The notes under the pieces were generated by a model that saw only the letters and a program-made list of their open reading frames with translations, was not told where the DNA came from and searched no databases. This document shows, in pieces, positions 1 through 7,630 of a stretch of DNA of 64,000 bases (position 1 is the stretch's first letter; the number at the start of each line of letters is the position of its first letter). Source of the DNA: Clostridia bacterium (GTDB taxonomy: Bacteria > Bacillota > Clostridia > Oscillospirales > Acutalibacteraceae); the NCBI GenBank assembly GCA_017517865.1, contig JAFWYB010000070.1:48866-112865 (forward strand), read 5' to 3'. The position numbers were made by a program, and so were the translations under genes.

Positions 1-18
1 TTTAATCATATCACTCAT
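1..18 (-). CDS. start of a translationally coupled downstream gene (partial)
   Basis: Reading the minus strand, an ATG at 18-16 overlaps the stop codon of the upstream gene by 8 bases and continues as MSDMIK to the window edge. An AGGTGA ribosome binding site lies about 5 bases before it, inside the end of the upstream gene. Overlap plus Shine-Dalgarno suggests a coupled second gene of an operon, but only six codons are visible, so no function can be given. Confidence 0.35.
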
Positions 19-829
19 ATTTATCACCTAATAACCTTTCGAGATGAGCTGAGTAAAGTTCAAAGATTTCTTTGAGTTCTTTTATTAATTCTTCAAGTTC
101 AGCTTTCTTTTCTGCTATTTGTTCGGGATCCTGTACAAGCTCTTTCATTGTGTACGGGTATTCGGATTTGATTTTTTCAATCTGATTATTGATAGCTTGG
201 AGTGATTTGGCGAGGCGGTCTTTTTCCTTGACAAGTTCTGCAATTGCATTTTCGTTTTGCTCTGACAGATCGGAATCAACTACCATTTCACTTATTATAC
301 GTAAGCTTTCCAGATCACCGCATTCATAAGCCTTAACAGCGTTCTGAAACAGTTGAATTTGTGCAGGGGTTATATCAGGATGAAGGTCAGGGTGAAGTGC
401 TTTTACGATACTGCGGTAAAGCTTTTTGAGCTCCTTCATTTCTTCATCCGTCAGAAGTTTACCCTTACTGTGCTCAAGAGCTTCGTTCATTTTTTGAATT
501 TGTTCGTCAAGTCTTTTTTGAAACTCGGCAAATTCTTCGTCTAATTGATCTTCTATTACAGAGAGAATAATATTTTCCTGACGGTTTATTTTTGCCTGAA
601 TGAGGTCAATTTTTCTTTTGATTCTCAGAATCTTACAATGCCATTCATAGGCTTTGTATTCCAAACTACCTAGAGCAAGCATATATGCTGTTTCGATGTT
701 TTTACAAACAACAAGGCGAAGCTCATCACGTTCGAGTAAAAGCATAGATAATTCTGTTTTTAATTTTTCCACTTCAGCCTTTAATGATGCATATTCAGGA
801 AAAATGATAATTGATGAATTGCTGTCCAT
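11..829 (-). CDS. coiled-coil protein with J-domain-like segment
   Basis: This 272-residue protein is dominated by charged heptad-like helices (about residues 15-125 and 195-265) that should form coiled coils. Between them is a segment around residues 135-180 with the tripeptide HPD (in LYRSIVKALHPDLHPD), the signature loop of DnaJ J-domains that stimulates DnaK ATPase. The segment is shorter than a canonical J-domain, so this is a J-like domain by inference. No signal peptide is present, so it should be cytosolic. The start is supported by a GTGAGGTG ribosome binding site just upstream. It probably heads an operon because another start codon overlaps its stop. Function is unknown; a co-chaperone role is possible but not shown. 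Confidence 0.6.
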   Translation of the reverse strand: MDSNSSIIIFPEYASLKAEVEKLKTELSMLLLERDELRLVVCKNIETAYMLALGSLEYKAYEWHCKILRIKRKIDLIQAKINRQENIILSVIEDQLDEEFAEFQKRLDEQIQKMNEALEHSKGKLLTDEEMKELKKLYRSIVKALHPDLHPDITPAQIQLFQNAVKAYECGDLESLRIISEMVVDSDLSEQNENAIAELVKEKDRLAKSLQAINNQIEKIKSEYPYTMKELVQDPEQIAEKKAELEELIKELKEIFELYSAHLERLLGDKYE

Positions 830-1000
830 ATTTTGAGCACCTCACTTTCTGTGTTTAGTTTACCATAAAAAGAAAGTAATAACAATACGAAAAAATGAGA
901 AGTACGATTATATGGACTGAGAGTTGAAGAGACCAAGCTTATTGTTGAAATACGAAAAGCTAAGTGTTATTATAAATGTAGTAATCTTAAGGTTAGAGGA

Positions 1001-1708
1001 ATGAGAAAAGAGAAAATGATTGATGTAAAGAAAAACGAAAAGATAAATCAAAAACTGAAAGAACTCTATGATAATAGTAAAGAGGAACATTGTAGGATAT
1101 GGAAGGAGTGTTATGGAAAAGAAGCACCCGATTCTATAAACGAGTTTGGTATAATTGATGTTGAACGTTATGATACAGAAAAGGGAATCTTAGTTATAGG
1201 GCGAGAGACAAACGGGATAGATTGGTGTGAAGTTACCTTTGTGGAGTGGTTATGTGAAATAAGCAGAACAACTGCAAATTTACCAGCATATCCAAGTATT
1301 TGGTACAACACCGCAAGATATATTATGACTGTACGAGGAGAAAAGGAAAGTAGTTTATCTTGCGAAAAAAAAGAATTGTTATCTGTTTTGGGTACAATAG
1401 CTTTCACCAACATAAATAAAGTGGGTGGAGGAAGTGCAAGTGGTAAAGCATATTGGAAAATGTATAAAAAAGCAGATGTTATTAAACTTATTGTTGAAGA
1501 AATAGAAATAATAGAGCCTCGATATATCATTCTGTGTGATAAGTATTTTGCAAAATTTCTGACCGAAGAAAACCTTATGGAACTTGGAGTTAAAAAGTTT
1601 TCAGCTCTAAAGAAATGTATGGATAATAAAAGATTATATGTTGTTGATCATCCAGCGGCAAGAATGAGTAAAGAAAAAATGTTGAACAAATTAGAGGAAC
1701 AATTATAA
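1001..1708 (+). CDS. uracil-DNA-glycosylase-superfamily-like protein
   Basis: A 235-residue soluble protein. Two motifs resemble the uracil-DNA glycosylase fold: a buried strand followed by a Gly/Asn loop (ILVIGRETNG, residues about 64-73) and a C-terminal YVVDHPAAR (about 211-219), comparable to the HPS motif of the family. A TNINK segment in the middle may correspond to the third strand-loop. These are weak similarities recognised by eye; the protein could instead be an unrelated phage or defence-island protein. An AAGG sequence 8 bases before the ATG supports the start; a second ATG at 1016 is possible. It is followed after 13 bases by a small gene with its own strong ribosome binding site, suggesting a two-gene operon. 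Confidence 0.5.
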   Translation: MRKEKMIDVKKNEKINQKLKELYDNSKEEHCRIWKECYGKEAPDSINEFGIIDVERYDTEKGILVIGRETNGIDWCEVTFVEWLCEISRTTANLPAYPSIWYNTARYIMTVRGEKESSLSCEKKELLSVLGTIAFTNINKVGGGSASGKAYWKMYKKADVIKLIVEEIEIIEPRYIILCDKYFAKFLTEENLMELGVKKFSALKKCMDNKRLYVVDHPAARMSKEKMLNKLEEQL

Positions 1709-1721
1709 GGAGAAAAATATT

Positions 1722-1976
1722 ATGATGAGAACAATTAAGAACGGGTTTAAAATTATTGGATACACCGATGAGTTTATGGGTAAGATAAAGGTTTATAATG
1801 ATAAGCGTAAACAAGTAGGTGAAATAAGCAAGTTAGGTACAAAATATTCAGCTAAAGATACTCATTTCAGGCTTATAGCTGAATATGATGAACGCACTAA
1901 TGAAACAAAAGATGCACATTTCAGAAGAATAGGTAAGGGTAATATACTTGTTGAAATGTTACTTAAAAACGGATAA
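1722..1976 (+). CDS. small hypothetical protein (84 aa)
   Basis: An 84-residue basic protein with no recognised family. It contains an internal near-repeat: AKDTHFRLI and TKDAHFRRI about 22 residues apart, suggesting a duplicated beta-hairpin. An AAGGAG site 9 bases before the ATG is a strong ribosome binding site, and the 13-base gap to the preceding gene suggests co-transcription. The stop codon lies inside the 8-bp target duplication of the adjacent insertion sequence, so the element landed exactly at the end of this gene without altering its product. Confidence 0.6.
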   Translation: MMRTIKNGFKIIGYTDEFMGKIKVYNDKRKQVGEISKLGTKYSAKDTHFRLIAEYDERTNETKDAHFRRIGKGNILVEMLLKNG

Positions 1977-1979
1977 AGA
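1972..1979. repeat. left target-site duplication of IS256-type element
   Basis: GATAAAGA here is repeated exactly at 3483-3490 on the other side of the element. Eight bases is the normal duplication length for IS256-family transposition. Confidence 0.85.
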
Positions 1980-2006
1980 GAGACCGCCGAAAATTTTGTG
2001 TAAAAG
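1980..2006 (+). repeat. IS256 left terminal inverted repeat
   Basis: Twenty-seven bases matching the reverse complement of 3456-3482 with four mismatches, all within the outer 7 bases; the inner 19-20 bases are perfect. Confidence 0.85.
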
Positions 2007-2017
2007 TGAATAAACTA

Positions 2018-2066
2018 ACTCCTTTCAAGCAATAAAGAAAGTATAGAATCAAAGCTTGAAAGGAGT
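2018..2066 (+). promoter_or_regulatory. hairpin sequestering the transposase ribosome binding site
   Basis: ACTCCTTTCAAGC (2018-2030) and GCTTGAAAGGAGT (2054-2066) are perfect 13-bp complements separated by 23 bases. The right arm contains the AGGAG Shine-Dalgarno that serves the ATG at 2074. In transcripts entering from outside the element the stem would mask the site, as established for several insertion sequences that avoid activation by read-through transcription. The regulatory role is inferred from the structure. Confidence 0.7.
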
Positions 2067-2145
2067 AATTTTTATGTCAAAGACAGCAGCAGAAATTATG
2101 AAGGAGTATGTATGAAGTCAGAACTTTACATCAACAGATGAAATT

Positions 2146-3300
2146 ATGGCGGCAATGAAGGATATGTTCAAAGATGTTCTTCAGGAGGTAATGGTATGCG
2201 AGTTATCAGAAGAATTAGGCTACGAAAAAAGTGAAAGATTGTCAGATGTTGACTGTAACAATGAGTCGAAAAATTACAGAAACGGGTACTCAAAAAAGAC
2301 AGTAAAAACACAGCTCGGAGAAATTGATGTCCGTGTACCAAGAGACAGAAACGGAGAATTTGAGCCTAAAATTATCGGTAAGTATAACCGCAATGCTGAC
2401 GGTATGGAAGAAAAAATATTATCTCTCTATGCTTGCGGTATGAGCCAGAGAGATATAGCTGAACAGATTAAGAATCTTTATGATGTTGAAATATCACCGG
2501 AGCTTGTCAGTAAAATCAGTGAAAAGATAATGCCCGAAGTTACAGCATGGCAGAACAGACCTCTTGAAAGTGTGTATCCGTTTGTATTTATGGATGCCAT
2601 TCACTACAAAGTAAAACAGGATCATCAGTATATTACAAAAGCAGCATATGTAGTTTTAGGTATCAATCTTGACGGTCAGAAAGATATACTCGGTATATGG
2701 ATTGGTGAACACGAGAGCAGTAAATTCTGGCTTAATGTGTTGAATGATGTAAAAACAAGAGGAGTCAAGGATGTATTTCTGTTTTGTGTTGACGGCCTTA
2801 CCGGCTTCAGAGAAGCTATCCAGGCTGTATATCCCAATTCGCAGATACAGCGTTGCATTATTCATCAGATACGTAGCAGCACAAGATTTGTCAGCTACAA
2901 ACACATCAAATCACTGATGAGCGACCTTAAAAAGGTTTACCAGGCTGTCAGCGAAGAAGAAGCGTTGAATAGCCTTATCCAGTTCAAAGATAAGTGGGGT
3001 AAAACATACCCATCCTGTGTAAAAAGCTGGGAAGAAAATTGGGATATATTATCTACCTTTTTTGCATACCCGCCTGATGTTCGTAAGATAATATATACAA
3101 CAAACATCATCGAAGGTCTGAACAGACAGTTCAGGCAGATAACAAAGAACAAACCGTCCTTCACGAATGACGACAGTCTCCGCAAGATGCTGTATTTGGC
3201 ATCACAAAAGATTGTCGAAAGATGGACACAAAGATGTCGAAATTGGGACATGGTATTGAACCAACTTTCGATAATTTTCGAAGACAGGCTTTCTGCGTAA
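2146..3300 (+). CDS. IS256-family transposase (N-terminus interrupted by UGA)
   Basis: A mutator-type DDE transposase that catalyses cut-out and insertion of the element. Counting from the Met at 2146, the catalytic triad is D150 (in FMDAIHYK), D216 (in CVDGLTG) and E323 (in NIIEGLNRQ), all in the normal IS256 context. The natural start appears to be the ATG at 2074, which has an AGGAG site, but codon 14 of that frame (2113-2115) is UGA; the 10 codons after it read straight into this frame. The 2146 ATG has no ribosome binding site. UGA is an ordinary stop elsewhere in the window and TGG encodes Trp, so recoding is unlikely. Either the gene carries a nonsense mutation, for example CGA or TGG to TGA, or it makes a slightly shortened protein by reinitiation. 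The DDE domain itself is intact. Confidence 0.9.
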   Translation: MAAMKDMFKDVLQEVMVCELSEELGYEKSERLSDVDCNNESKNYRNGYSKKTVKTQLGEIDVRVPRDRNGEFEPKIIGKYNRNADGMEEKILSLYACGMSQRDIAEQIKNLYDVEISPELVSKISEKIMPEVTAWQNRPLESVYPFVFMDAIHYKVKQDHQYITKAAYVVLGINLDGQKDILGIWIGEHESSKFWLNVLNDVKTRGVKDVFLFCVDGLTGFREAIQAVYPNSQIQRCIIHQIRSSTRFVSYKHIKSLMSDLKKVYQAVSEEEALNSLIQFKDKWGKTYPSCVKSWEENWDILSTFFAYPPDVRKIIYTTNIIEGLNRQFRQITKNKPSFTNDDSLRKMLYLASQKIVERWTQRCRNWDMVLNQLSIIFEDRLSA

Positions 3301-3303
3301 TTT

Positions 3304-3397
3304 GTCTCGTAAAAAAGTATTTCCTGCCTGCGGAGCTGTTATTCATGCTACGCACGCATAACATTCCGCAAACAGGAAAAAATAGTTAATACGAGAC
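3304..3397 (+). other. long interrupted hairpin in the 3' end of the IS
   Basis: Four nested complementary pairs: GTCTCGTA 3304-3311 with TACGAGAC 3390-3397, TTTCCTG 3320-3326 with CAGGAAA 3373-3379, TGCGGA 3329-3334 with TCCGCA 3365-3370, and TGTTAT 3337-3342 with ATAACA 3358-3363. Together they form a stem about 45 bp high with internal loops, between the transposase stop and the right end. No U-tract follows. A transcriptional insulator, an RNA and a transposase-binding structure are all possible. Confidence 0.6.
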
Positions 3398-3455
3398 CAA
3401 TACCGCAGTCTGACTGCAAGGCAATCAACCTATTATTTGCTTGTTATGGAGATTG

Positions 3456-3482
3456 CTTTTACACAAAATTTTCGGGGCTGCC
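3456..3482 (-). repeat. IS256 right terminal inverted repeat
   Basis: Reverse complement of the left end with four mismatches in the outermost 7 bases; CTTTTACACAAAATTTTCG (3456-3474) is the perfect core. Confidence 0.85.
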
Positions 3483-3490
3483 GATAAAGA
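3483..3490. repeat. right target-site duplication of IS256-type element
   Basis: GATAAAGA, identical to 1972-1979. Confidence 0.85.
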
Positions 3491-3521
3491 AAAGCACCTT
3501 GTACTTTGAACAAGGTGCTTT
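3491..3521 (-). terminator. bidirectional Rho-independent terminator
   Basis: AAAGCACCTTGT (3491-3502) and ACAAGGTGCTTT (3510-3521) form a 12-bp stem with a 7-base loop. On the minus strand it is followed by TTTCTTTATC and ends the 62-aa gene at 3528. Before the IS inserted it would also have lain directly after the plus-strand 84-aa gene. Confidence 0.8.
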
Positions 3522-3527
3522 CGCTGT

Positions 3528-3716
3528 TTACTCCATTTCCTTTCCTATTACTTCACTCGCTATTCCTAACACCTCATACAACTCAACTAATAAATCAACG
3601 GTGACATAATCCCCATCTTCACCTTTATCAATCTCGCTCTCGATGATTTTGGATATCTCTTCGCCCAGTACCTCCATTAGGATCAGACTCGAAACTTTTG
3701 TATTTTTTAAATTCAT
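3528..3716 (-). CDS. small acidic hypothetical protein (62 aa)
   Basis: A 62-residue, strongly acidic, mostly helical protein with no family recognised. It is considered real because a GAAAGGATG ribosome binding site sits at the right distance before the ATG and a clean terminator hairpin follows 7 bases after the stop. No transmembrane segment, cysteines or DNA-binding motif are visible. It is convergent with the 84-aa gene across the insertion sequence. Confidence 0.6.
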   Translation of the reverse strand: MNLKNTKVSSLILMEVLGEEISKIIESEIDKGEDGDYVTVDLLVELYEVLGIASEVIGKEME

Positions 3717-3914
3717 ATTATCATCCTTTCGGTTTTATTTAATATTAGTATGAAAGATAAGGCGTCAAAAACAGAAAAACAGCCCTCGCAAGAGAGAACT
3801 GCTTTTCTTGCTGCAAGTCAACAGCGTAGAAGATTATGACGACTTAAAATAAGTATGTAAGATTACAAACAAAAAAATAAAAAAATCGATTGTGATGTTG
3901 TCTCAACTTTCATA

Positions 3915-3962
3915 TTATTATCAGATTGATAAACACGCTATGGAGCTTCAATCTGATAATAA
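3915..3962. promoter_or_regulatory. perfect 15-bp inverted repeat upstream of OB-fold gene
   Basis: TTATTATCAGATTGA (3915-3929) and TCAATCTGATAATAA (3948-3962) are exact complements around an 18-base loop. The right arm ends 8 bases before the ribosome binding site of the next gene. There is no U-tract, so a terminator is unlikely; an operator for a dimeric protein, or a leader RNA hairpin bound by the single-strand-binding product itself, is possible. Confidence 0.6.
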
Positions 3963-3982
3963 CTGAAAAAAGGAGATTTAAA

Positions 3983-4519
3983 ATGAAAAACAACGAAGTC
4001 AGGCTAAAAGGAAAAATCCTCTATATTTATACCACACCCAACAAGGGCAACGTACTCGTTAAGGTTGGCTGCAAGGGGAATGTTGTACAATGCTTTATCT
4101 GTAACGAAATGCTGAAGGAGCATTTTAAGGAATTTAACGTAGGAGATTATATCAATTTAACAGGCAACGTACAAAGTACTAAAAGAAACGAAGTGATAAG
4201 CTATACGGTATTTGTAGAAAGCATAATTCCGCCCGAATATACGGATAAGGCTTATTATAACCAATTTTGGCTCGAAGGTACCATTGCGGCTGTTTGTGAG
4301 CTGACGAATTGCTTGAGAATTACAATACACACAGAAAGTGAAGGCAGATATTCTTTCGTACCTGTTGTGTTTTATTATCCCGATATAAGGCGGCTGAACT
4401 TTGAGGTGGGCGAAAGGATTCATACCCAAGGCTCGATTCAATCGGTACGAAAAAAGGATGCCGACGGAGAATATATCTACTTTCAGAATTATGTAGGCAA
4501 TATAAGTAAAACAGGTTGA
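3983..4519 (+). CDS. tandem OB-fold (SSB-like) protein
   Basis: A 178-residue protein made of two similar halves, about residues 3-85 and 95-170. Each begins with a hydrophobic beta strand containing a Gly-Lys or Gly-Thr (RLKGKILYI; WLEGTIAAV) and ends with a GD or GE turn then a Gly-containing strand (VGDYINLTGNVQS; VGERIHTQGSIQS). This is the beta-barrel pattern of single-stranded-DNA-binding OB folds. The role is inferred to be nucleic-acid binding, as in accessory SSB proteins of mobile elements; true bacterial SSB normally has one OB fold and an acidic tail, which is absent here. Start chosen at the ATG preceded by AAAAAGGAG; an upstream in-frame start at 3926 lies inside the inverted repeat and lacks a site. 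Confidence 0.65.
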   Translation: MKNNEVRLKGKILYIYTTPNKGNVLVKVGCKGNVVQCFICNEMLKEHFKEFNVGDYINLTGNVQSTKRNEVISYTVFVESIIPPEYTDKAYYNQFWLEGTIAAVCELTNCLRITIHTESEGRYSFVPVVFYYPDIRRLNFEVGERIHTQGSIQSVRKKDADGEYIYFQNYVGNISKTG

Positions 4520-4523
4520 TATT

Positions 4524-4560
4524 GCAGGTCCTTCCTTCGGGAAGGGCTTGCTTTTATATT
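4524..4560 (+). terminator. Rho-independent terminator with UUCG loop
   Basis: GCAGGTCCTTCC (4524-4535) pairs with GGAAGGGCTTGC (4540-4551) around a UUCG tetraloop closed by C-G, then TTTTATATTT. Ends the OB-fold gene. Confidence 0.85.
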
Positions 4561-4671
4561 TATGACGTATGCCTGTTTTTTATCCCTCACTTCATCGTTC
4601 AACAAATGAGTGATGAAGTCTAATAAGATTTTACAGTTGATACCCTTTCTAATCCGGAAACATCCTGAAGT

Positions 4672-4694
4672 TTAAGGTGTGAATAATACCTTAA
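4672..4694. promoter_or_regulatory. candidate operator upstream of GH95 promoter
   Basis: TTAAGGT (4672-4678) and ACCTTAA (4688-4694) form a 7-bp inverted repeat with a 9-base spacer, 28 bp upstream of the -35 box. Position and symmetry fit a transcription-factor site, but the repeat is short. Apart from this and the promoter, 4561-4786 shows no gene. Confidence 0.35.
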
Positions 4695-4721
4695 GCTACA
4701 CTTTTTATCAAAGCAGTCCTA

Positions 4722-4750
4722 TTGACATTTATATTTCAAAACAGTAAAAT
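4722..4750 (+). promoter_or_regulatory. sigma-A promoter for the GH95 gene
   Basis: TTGACA (4722-4727), 17-base spacer, TAAAAT (4745-4750); the start codon is 37 bases further on. Confidence 0.75.
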
Positions 4751-4786
4751 TAAATAGAAAACACTTCATCGGAAAGGAAGCTGAAT

Positions 4787-7465
4787 ATGAGTATCATCAA
4801 ACGTATTATTACAACTATAACTCTGTTGTTTTCTATGATAGGAGGCTTAATTAATCCTGTGGATACCTTCGAAAATTCGAAGGAGCTTTTCGCTGATGCG
4901 TCCAAGGCTTCTTATTCAGAGCTTTACTACGAGCTTTCTCAAAATGAAAAGAATGAAACTGACACCTGGCGTCAGGGTATGATTTCAGGTAACGGTTTGC
5001 AGGGAGTTATTACAAGCGGCTCACCCTATAGTGATACACTTATTTATCAGAATATGCATTTTATTATGCCTAACAAAAACGTCCGTTACTGTCCCGATAC
5101 CTCCGACGAGCTTGAGGGAGTAAAGCAGAATATCGCAAACAGTGAAAATATCACAGATGATGCTTCCTATGATGATGTTTATGCTTTTCATCCCGGCGGT
5201 GCACTCAGAATCAAGCAGCTCAGGCAGGCAAAAACAAACTACATAAGATATACCGATTATGAAACCGCCGAGGTTGGCGTAAGATACACTGACATCAGAG
5301 GTGTGTGGGAGAGAACAACCTTTACCTCTCAGACTGATAACGTAACTATCACAAAAATCGGCAGCTCCTCAACGGGCAGCAAGGTAAATCTTACTCTTTC
5401 CTTTGACGATCTTTCAACCTTTGCAAATTTCGGCAACGGCAACGAGGTGGACCTTCAGTACAAGAAAATAGTTGGTGAGGATTGCGAATATATCGGCTTT
5501 GTCGCTCATTATCCCGATTACGAAAACAGTGAGCTTAAAAACGGCGGCTATGCTACTGTAGTTTATGTTGTCTGCGAGGGCGGTATAAAAAAGGAGATAT
5601 CTCTCGGTAAGGTTAAGGATGCTCAGTACTGCGGCGAAAAGGATCCTGCAATCACAATTGTGGGTGCGGATAATGTTTATCTTATCGCTCTTTCCGACAG
5701 AACCTATGATATGGGTGCTTATGACAGCTTTGCTGATGCAGATTCTTATGCACTTGTGGATGAACTTGTGAAAAATGCTGAAACCGTTGCAGATAAGTAC
5801 ACTGTTGACGGTGAGTTCAGCTATGAAAAGGCAATTGAAAAGCACGCTGAAGCTTTCTCGGAAGAGTTTAATGCAGTATCCTTTAAGCTTGGTGATACAG
5901 ACAGTACTCTTTCAAACGAGGCTTTAGTAGGTCAGCAGTATCAGAATAATGAGCTTGTTTCTGACCTTATGGAAAGAGCCTACTATTCGGGCAGATATGC
6001 TTACCTTTGCTCTGCAGGCTATTCAACACCTCGTCTTTACGGTATGTGGACAGGTGAATTTGCTCCCGGTTGGGGAAGCAAGTATACAATGGATGCCAAT
6101 GTAAATCTGCAGACCTCGTCGATGAATACGGGTAATATGGAGTCGGCCTACATCGGCTATGCCTCATTTATTCTCCGTCAGGCTCCTGACTGGGAAGAAA
6201 ATGCAAAGGCTACTCACGGCTTTACCGATGCAATACAGGCACCCGTTAACACCGACGGTGACAAGGCAGTTATTACCGAAACCTGCTATCCTTATCCCTT
6301 CCGTTATTGGAATGCAGGTACAAGCTGGATGCTTCAGCCTCTTTATGAAACACTTCTTTGCTACGGTGATGTGAAGATACCCGTTACCGATGAATTTAAT
6401 CTTGAAGAGCTTAAATCTGTTCTCTCACTTACCGAAGCGGATCTTACAGATGATGAAATAACAGCACTTAAAAACAAAGGCTATCTCGATTTAAGAAAGG
6501 ATATTCTTCTTCCTCTTCTTACAAAGAGTGCAAATTATTGGGATCAGATGATGTCACCTGAGTACTATACCGATGCAAGCGGTAATGTAGTTTACGAGGA
6601 AGGTAAAACAGAACTCGGTGAAGGCGAAAAATATGCAATTCTTCCCTCATATTCACCTGAAAACAATCCTGCAAACTATCCGAGTCCCTCAGTTGCCAAT
6701 GCGGCGATTGATATTTCCGCATGCAAGAGCAATCTGGAAATGCTCATCAACATTATGAAGAGCGTTGATGCGGATGCTGACACTTCCCATTGGGAGGCTC
6801 TTCTTAAGGATGTACCCGATTATATTTATGACGAAACGGGAGCAATCAAGGAATGGGCAGCAAATGAATTCGAAGAAAACAATCTGCATCGTCATCTGAG
6901 CCACCTTTACTGCGTATGGCCTATGTTCGAAACACAGAATGATGAAGCACTTTATAACGCATGTGTTCAGGCAATTGCCAACAGAGCGAGCGAAAACAAC
7001 GCAAGCCACGCTCTTGTGCACAGAGCTCTTATCGGTGCAAGGCTCAAGGATGCAGATACGGTTACGGCTTCACTTGTTGGTCTTGCAAATAACTGGATTT
7101 ATTACGATTCACTTATGACCAACCACGATACAAACCGTTGGAGCTGCTACTGCACAGATCTTGCAATAGGCTATCTCGGAATCATCAACGAAAGCCTCGT
7201 TTATTCATACACAGGTGAAATTGAAATTCTTCCCGCACTTCCCACAGCAGGCTTTGAAAGCGGTGAAATTAACGGCATCAGAACAAGAAGCAGAGCAGTT
7301 GTTGACTCTCTCAGGTGGAATCTTGCAGAAGGTACTGCGGAAGTTACGGTAACCTCTGACATAGCACAGACTATAGAGATTTCCTGCGGTTTGACGGATG
7401 AAATGCAAACTGTCACTTTCGAAGCAGGAGAAAGCAAAACTGTTGTGTTTAGTATTTCAAGATAA
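4787..7465 (+). CDS. secreted glycoside hydrolase family 95 (alpha-L-fucosidase-type)
   Basis: An 892-residue enzyme of the GH95 type, which removes alpha-1,2-linked L-fucose (or alpha-L-galactose in some members) from glycans by inversion. Residues 1-35 form a signal peptide without an evident lipobox. The N-terminal beta domain begins with the characteristic small-helix segment WRQGMISGNGLQGV. The catalytic (alpha/alpha)6 barrel shows D436-A-N438-V-N440, matching the paired Asn of the family active site, HRHLSHLY near residue 700, and the NHDTNRW motif with D781 as candidate general base. The C-terminus (ILPALP onward) is the usual family beta sandwich. Length is typical. It has its own promoter and terminator. 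The exact substrate cannot be read from sequence; host mucin or plant glycan fucose is likely for a gut bacterium. Confidence 0.85.
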   Translation: MSIIKRIITTITLLFSMIGGLINPVDTFENSKELFADASKASYSELYYELSQNEKNETDTWRQGMISGNGLQGVITSGSPYSDTLIYQNMHFIMPNKNVRYCPDTSDELEGVKQNIANSENITDDASYDDVYAFHPGGALRIKQLRQAKTNYIRYTDYETAEVGVRYTDIRGVWERTTFTSQTDNVTITKIGSSSTGSKVNLTLSFDDLSTFANFGNGNEVDLQYKKIVGEDCEYIGFVAHYPDYENSELKNGGYATVVYVVCEGGIKKEISLGKVKDAQYCGEKDPAITIVGADNVYLIALSDRTYDMGAYDSFADADSYALVDELVKNAETVADKYTVDGEFSYEKAIEKHAEAFSEEFNAVSFKLGDTDSTLSNEALVGQQYQNNELVSDLMERAYYSGRYAYLCSAGYSTPRLYGMWTGEFAPGWGSKYTMDANVNLQTSSMNTGNMESAYIGYASFILRQAPDWEENAKATHGFTDAIQAPVNTDGDKAVITETCYPYPFRYWNAGTSWMLQPLYETLLCYGDVKIPVTDEFNLEELKSVLSLTEADLTDDEITALKNKGYLDLRKDILLPLLTKSANYWDQMMSPEYYTDASGNVVYEEGKTELGEGEKYAILPSYSPENNPANYPSPSVANAAIDISACKSNLEMLINIMKSVDADADTSHWEALLKDVPDYIYDETGAIKEWAANEFEENNLHRHLSHLYCVWPMFETQNDEALYNACVQAIANRASENNASHALVHRALIGARLKDADTVTASLVGLANNWIYYDSLMTNHDTNRWSCYCTDLAIGYLGIINESLVYSYTGEIEILPALPTAGFESGEINGIRTRSRAVVDSLRWNLAEGTAEVTVTSDIAQTIEISCGLTDEMQTVTFEAGESKTVVFSISR

Positions 7466-7483
7466 GTGAATAAATAAACATAT

Positions 7484-7516
7484 ATCACCTGTTCAGAGAT
7501 GAGCAGGTGATTTTAA
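7484..7516 (+). terminator. terminator of the GH95 gene
   Basis: ATCACCTG (7484-7491) pairs with CAGGTGAT (7504-7511), followed by TTTTAAT. Confidence 0.75.
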
Positions 7517-7575
7517 TAGTGGTATGTTTGTGTCATTTAAGAATAGGTAGCAGTAATCTTTGTATTCCTTAATAG

Positions 7576-7604
7576 TTGATATTTTATTTTTTATATGATA
7601 AAAT
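7576..7604 (+). promoter_or_regulatory. promoter of the HipA-like gene
   Basis: TTGATA (7576-7581), 17 bases, TAAAAT (7599-7604); AGAAAGGGAG ribosome binding site follows before the ATG. Confidence 0.7.
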
Positions 7605-7630
7605 AATCAAAACAGAAAGGGAGTGATTAA

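Larger units (their letters stand above)
1980..3482 (+). mobile_element. IS256-family insertion sequence, complete
   Basis: A 1503-bp element bounded by terminal inverted repeats (1980-2006 and 3456-3482), with a 19-bp perfect core CGAAAATTTTGTGTAAAAG and a matching 8-bp target duplication. It encodes one IS256-type transposase. It inserted between the stop codon of an 84-aa gene and the hairpin terminator at 3491. The identical duplication and near-perfect ends suggest recent insertion. Two unusual features bear on expression: a hairpin covering the transposase ribosome binding site, and a UGA at codon 14 of the apparent full-length frame. Confidence 0.92.

Noticed and set aside
2113-2115. 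UGA in the transposase as a sign of an altered genetic code
   Set aside because: UGA ends several normal genes here, including the pilin at 24550 and the sortase at 27258, and tryptophan is written TGG throughout.
3750-3839. 29-codon frame MKDKASKTEKQPSQERTAFL... in the gap between small genes
   Set aside because: No ribosome binding site and no conservation evidence; the 3722-3914 region otherwise shows no feature.
5414-5845. Minus-strand 143-codon frame inside the GH95 gene and other long antisense frames in the large genes
   Set aside because: They are shadows of strongly coding plus-strand genes, with no ribosome binding sites and no family resemblance.
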